Origin: JASJGK01 sp033791585
GTDB taxonomy: Bacteria; SAR324; XYD2-FULL-50-16
DNA length: 16,995 bases
Reading direction: 5' to 3'
Assembly (NCBI GenBank): GCA_033791585.1
Contig: JASJGK010000131.1
Location: forward strand, 1-16,995
A model generated the notes under the pieces. It ran no database searches. It was not told where the DNA came from and worked only from the letters and a program-made list of their open reading frames with translations. Positions 15,036-16,995 of this stretch are shown here, piece by piece. Every line of letters starts with the position of its first letter. Position 1 is the first letter of the stretch. A program made the position numbers and the translations under genes.

Positions 15036-15479
15036 TTCCCTACAAGCCTTGGCAACTTCAGCTGCATATTCAATATAGATCACAGGGTCGTTGTAGGTCA
15101 TAGCTACCGACTTTGCACCTTGGGCCTTGGCCATTAAGGCTATGTCCTTGGCGTTGGCATGATCGCTGGCCCTTTCAAATTCTTTGGCTTTACTTAAATC
15201 CCAGTTTTGGCAGAATTTACAACCCAAATTACAGCCAGGGGTGCCAAAAGAAAGCACACTGCTGCCTGGATAAAAATGATTTAGGGGCTTTTTTTCGATA
15301 GGGTCCAGCTGAAAACCAGCCGATTGCCCATAAGTGGTTAAAACCAAAGCCTCGCCTTCCCGTTTACGAACGTAGCAAAAGCCACGCTGGCCTTCTGAAA
15401 ACCTGCAACCCCGTGGGCAGAGGTCACATTTGAGTTGCCCCTTGGGCATCTTGTGCCAGTAGCGGGCAGAGTGCGTCAT
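15018..15479 (-). CDS. amrS: N-terminal part of split AmmeMemoRadiSam-type radical SAM protein (AmrS)
   Basis: The 153-aa frame holds the SAM-cleaving site: C83-x3-C87-x2-C90 in TPGCNLGCKFCQNWDLS, after an N-terminal cysteine cluster (C18, C21, C25, C35) in CDLCPRGC...GFC. MTYNDPVIYIEY is the family's conserved strand. It ends after ...REEGVKG at a TGA caused by an 8-bp duplication. Together with the next frame it makes the usual length (336 aa with one repeat copy removed). AmrS-type proteins are related to glycyl-radical activating enzymes, but their own substrate is not settled. The partner families AMMECR1 and Memo are not in this window. Upstream is an extended -10 box; the SD is weak. 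Identity is clear; whether the gene still works is not. Confidence 0.85.
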   Translation of the reverse strand: MTHSARYWHKMPKGQLKCDLCPRGCRFSEGQRGFCYVRKREGEALVLTTYGQSAGFQLDPIEKKPLNHFYPGSSVLSFGTPGCNLGCKFCQNWDLSKAKEFERASDHANAKDIALMAKAQGAKSVAMTYNDPVIYIEYAAEVAKACREEGVKG

Positions 15480-15545
15480 GGTTAACCGTCGGGTCTAGGG
15501 TTTTTGAGTAGTTTATTTAGGGCAGCAATTTAGGGAGCTTTTATT

Positions 15546-15554
15546 ACTATAGCA
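15546..15554 (-). promoter_or_regulatory. Extended -10 box upstream of the radical-SAM gene
   Basis: Reading leftward, TG-C-TATAGT matches an extended -10 (five of six bases plus TGn). It would start a transcript with a leader of about 60 nt before ATG 15479. No convincing -35 is visible. It lies in the 137-bp gap after selD, so the radical-SAM gene may be transcribed on its own. Confidence 0.38.
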
Positions 15555-15569
15555 CTTTTTTGCAGATCT

Positions 15570-15590
15570 TGCTGTAGCTGAAAAGTACAG
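15570..15590. repeat. Inverted repeat GCTGTA/TACAGC downstream of selD
   Basis: GCTGTA and TACAGC face each other over a 9-nt loop, 27 bp past the selD stop. On the minus strand no T-run follows, so it is at best a weak end for the selD transcript. CTGCA words flank it on both sides and allow other folds. Confidence 0.3.
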
Positions 15591-15616
15591 CTTATTGCAG
15601 CAGGAAACCTATCTTT

Positions 15617-16672
15617 TTAGTGGAGGATGATTCGGCTGGATTCCTCGCCAACTTCCCCAATTTTAACAGCATAGGTGACGCCTGACTCTTGTAGAGATTT
15701 TAAAAAGCCATCAGCTTCTGCTTTAGGCAGGCTAAATAGTAGGCCACCGCTGGTTTGAGGGTCAAAAAGCAATTCATTCTGTGCTGTACTCAGACTAGTT
15801 TCAATCTTAAGCTTTCCACTTAGTAAGGCCCGATTGGCCTTATTGCTTCCTGTGGTTTGACCGATTTTATACATGTCCAAGGCACCATCAAAAAAGGGTA
15901 GGCTTTTGTGATCTAAGATTAAAGAAAGTTTGGCAGCCTCAGCCATCTCTAAAGCATGGCCCATGATCCCAAAACCTGTGACATCGGTGCAGGCAGAAAT
16001 TTTATATTTTTTTGCTACTTCTTTAGCAGCCTTGTTCAAGCTACCAATCACGGGCAAGACCTCTCTTTCTAGCTTTTTATAATCAAATTTTCTGGCCCTG
16101 TTGGCATTAAAGAGCACACCTGAACCCAGTGGTTTTGTCAAAATTAGAGCATCGCCTTTTTGGGCGCCTGCATTAGTCCAAATTTCATTTGGGTGAATGG
16201 TCCCTGTAACGCTCATACCGTATTTAGGTTCATCATCCTCTACAGAATGCCCGCCTAACAAAGCTGCACCTGACTCTTTAAGTTTATCGTACCCACCTTT
16301 TAAAATTTCTTGCAGCACGCCTATATCTAAAACCTTAGCTGGAAACATTACCAAGTTTAGAGCTGTTAACGGCTCACCACCCATAGAATAAACATCACTG
16401 ATAGAATTTGCCGCTGCAATTTGGCCGAACCAATAGGGGTCGTCGACAGGGGGAGTGATAAAATCCACTGTGTTGACGATAGCTAGGTCGTTATTTAATC
16501 GATAGACCCCAGCGTCATCAGAAGTTCCAAGCCCTACTAAAAGATTTGGGTCCTCTACCATATTCAATTTTTTTAACGCTGCCGACAGACCTGCCGGACC
16601 AATTTTAGCGGCTCAACCGCAGGTTTTGGCCAGTTTGGTCAGTCTGGTTTCTTTTTTAAATAGTCTAAACAT
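15617..16672 (-). CDS. selD: Selenide, water dikinase (selenophosphate synthase), selenocysteine-containing
   Basis: SelD makes selenophosphate from selenide and ATP, the selenium donor for Sec-tRNA. An ORF begun at TTG 16567 has only 316 aa and lacks the catalytic N-terminus. Continuing the frame upstream through TGA (16615-16613) gives ATG 16672 and 351 aa: LAKTCG-Sec-AAKIGPAGL. Sec20 aligns with the essential Cys17 of E. coli SelD, and K23 with its Lys20. The rest is intact: GTSDDAGVY, DFITPPVDDP, AANSISDVYSMGG, GGHSVEDDEP, TDVTGFGIMGHALE and DPQTSGGLLF. A SECIS-like hairpin follows the TGA. An in-frame TAA stands just before ATG 16672, so no longer start exists; the SD is poor. The gene diverges from the metallo-beta-lactamase gene. 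selA, selB and selC must lie elsewhere if Sec is really inserted. Confidence 0.95.
16577..16615 (-). promoter_or_regulatory. Sec UGA codon and bacterial SECIS-like hairpin in selD
   Basis: Fifteen bases after the UGA (16615-16613), CCGGCA and UGUCGG form a six-pair stem (one G-U pair) closing a GGUC loop (16597-16582). The GCAGGUCUG core is the same as in the E. coli fdhF SECIS as I recall it. A lower stem, CGCU (16610-16607) with AGCG (16580-16577), is possible. SelB would bind here to insert Sec. Confidence 0.85.
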
Positions 16673-16751
16673 TTATTTGCTGTAATGGTGATCTTTGAGT
16701 AAAGTAATAGTAAACACTAGGCTTAATACTGGCAAGCAGGAGATCACAAGA

Positions 16752-16995
16752 ATGGAAGAATTAAAGGAGTTAGGGGCTAACTTTTACCAAGTTAATTTAG
16801 TGGACCTAGACCACCCTGGGAGAACCACAGCTTACATTATTAAGGGTGAAAAAAACATCCTCATTGAAACAGGTGCAAGCCGCTCCAACGAGGTAATATC
16901 TCAGGCCTTAGAAGAGTTAAAAATTGGGTTAGACCAGTTAGACTATATAATAGTTACCCACATTCACCTAGACCATGCCGGCGGGGCAGGCTTGC
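16752..16995 (+). CDS. Metallo-beta-lactamase-fold hydrolase, N-terminal part (runs off the window)
   Basis: The frame from ATG 16752 is open for 81 codons to the window edge. The metal-binding motif HIHLDH (residues 70-75) follows a hydrophobic strand (YIIVT), and LIETGAS (37-43) precedes it; both are standard for this fold. The next zinc ligands lie outside the window. The SD AGGAG lies nine bases upstream. The substrate cannot be told: members include glyoxalase II-like thioesterases, flavodiiron proteins and lactonases. The gene diverges from selD across 79 bp. No link to selenium use is shown beyond that position. Confidence 0.88.
   Translation, partial: MEELKELGANFYQVNLVDLDHPGRTTAYIIKGEKNILIETGASRSNEVISQALEELKIGLDQLDYIIVTHIHLDHAGGAGL

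Noticed and set aside
16568..16672. selD as an N-terminally truncated pseudogene
   Set aside because: The upstream frame is interrupted only by TGA, at exactly the catalytic position, with a SECIS hairpin; a random nonsense mutation would not carry this.
16694..16716. sigma-70 promoter for the metallo-beta-lactamase gene (TTGAGT with TAGGCT)
   Set aside because: The -10 matches at only half its positions and no alternative with correct spacing stands out, so I do not list it as a feature.

Overview
The window looks like chromosomal DNA from a Gram-negative (diderm) bacterium with moderately low GC. Three genes carry lipoprotein signal peptides, two belong to murein recycling or turnover (mltA, mpl), and the long-chain polyprenyl diphosphate synthase carries an IspB-type motif. 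A selenocysteine-type selD shows the organism uses selenium. The mix would suit a deltaproteobacterial or Bdellovibrio-like lineage, but this is inference and no single gene fixes the taxon. No insertion sequence, prophage, CRISPR array, rRNA or tRNA was seen.

Layout, left to right. 1-75 may be the 3' end of a rightward gene. A leftward pair follows, overlapping by ATGA: an 875-aa cyclic-nucleotide-binding/PAS/pseudo-kinase/receiver/GGDEF protein and mltA. Next come a leftward polyprenyl synthase and two small leftward lipoproteins (one TPR, one cysteine-rich). A rightward cytoplasmic TPR protein diverges from these. A leftward overlapping trio reads mpl, an unrecognised 426-aa protein, and a two-helix membrane protein. 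Then come leftward polA and ridA, a 403-bp gene-free stretch rich in hairpins, and an HU gene. Next, leftward, are a radical-SAM gene of the AmmeMemoRadiSam type split in two, and selD. The right edge holds the start of a rightward metallo-beta-lactamase-fold gene.

Two results change the annotation. First, selD runs through an in-frame TGA: the true start is ATG at 16672, codon 20 is UGA at the position of the catalytic Cys17 of E. coli SelD, and a SECIS-like hairpin with a GGUC loop follows. Reading it as a 316-aa ORF loses the N-terminal 35 residues. Second, the radical-SAM gene is interrupted by one extra copy of an 8-bp tandem unit (15017-15032). Removing one copy exactly restores a 336-codon gene. 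This could be a recent mutation, a slippage-based switch, a recoding site or an assembly error.

How the genes work together: MltA releases anhydromuropeptides and Mpl recycles murein tripeptide onto UDP-MurNAc, so both act on wall turnover, though from separate operons. The polyprenyl synthase serves quinone side chains. SelD supplies selenophosphate for Sec-tRNA and so also for its own synthesis. The rest is housekeeping (polA, ridA, HU). No large novel system is evident. The most original material is the pseudo-kinase/GGDEF protein, the unknown pair after mpl, the cysteine-rich lipoprotein and the two anomalies above.
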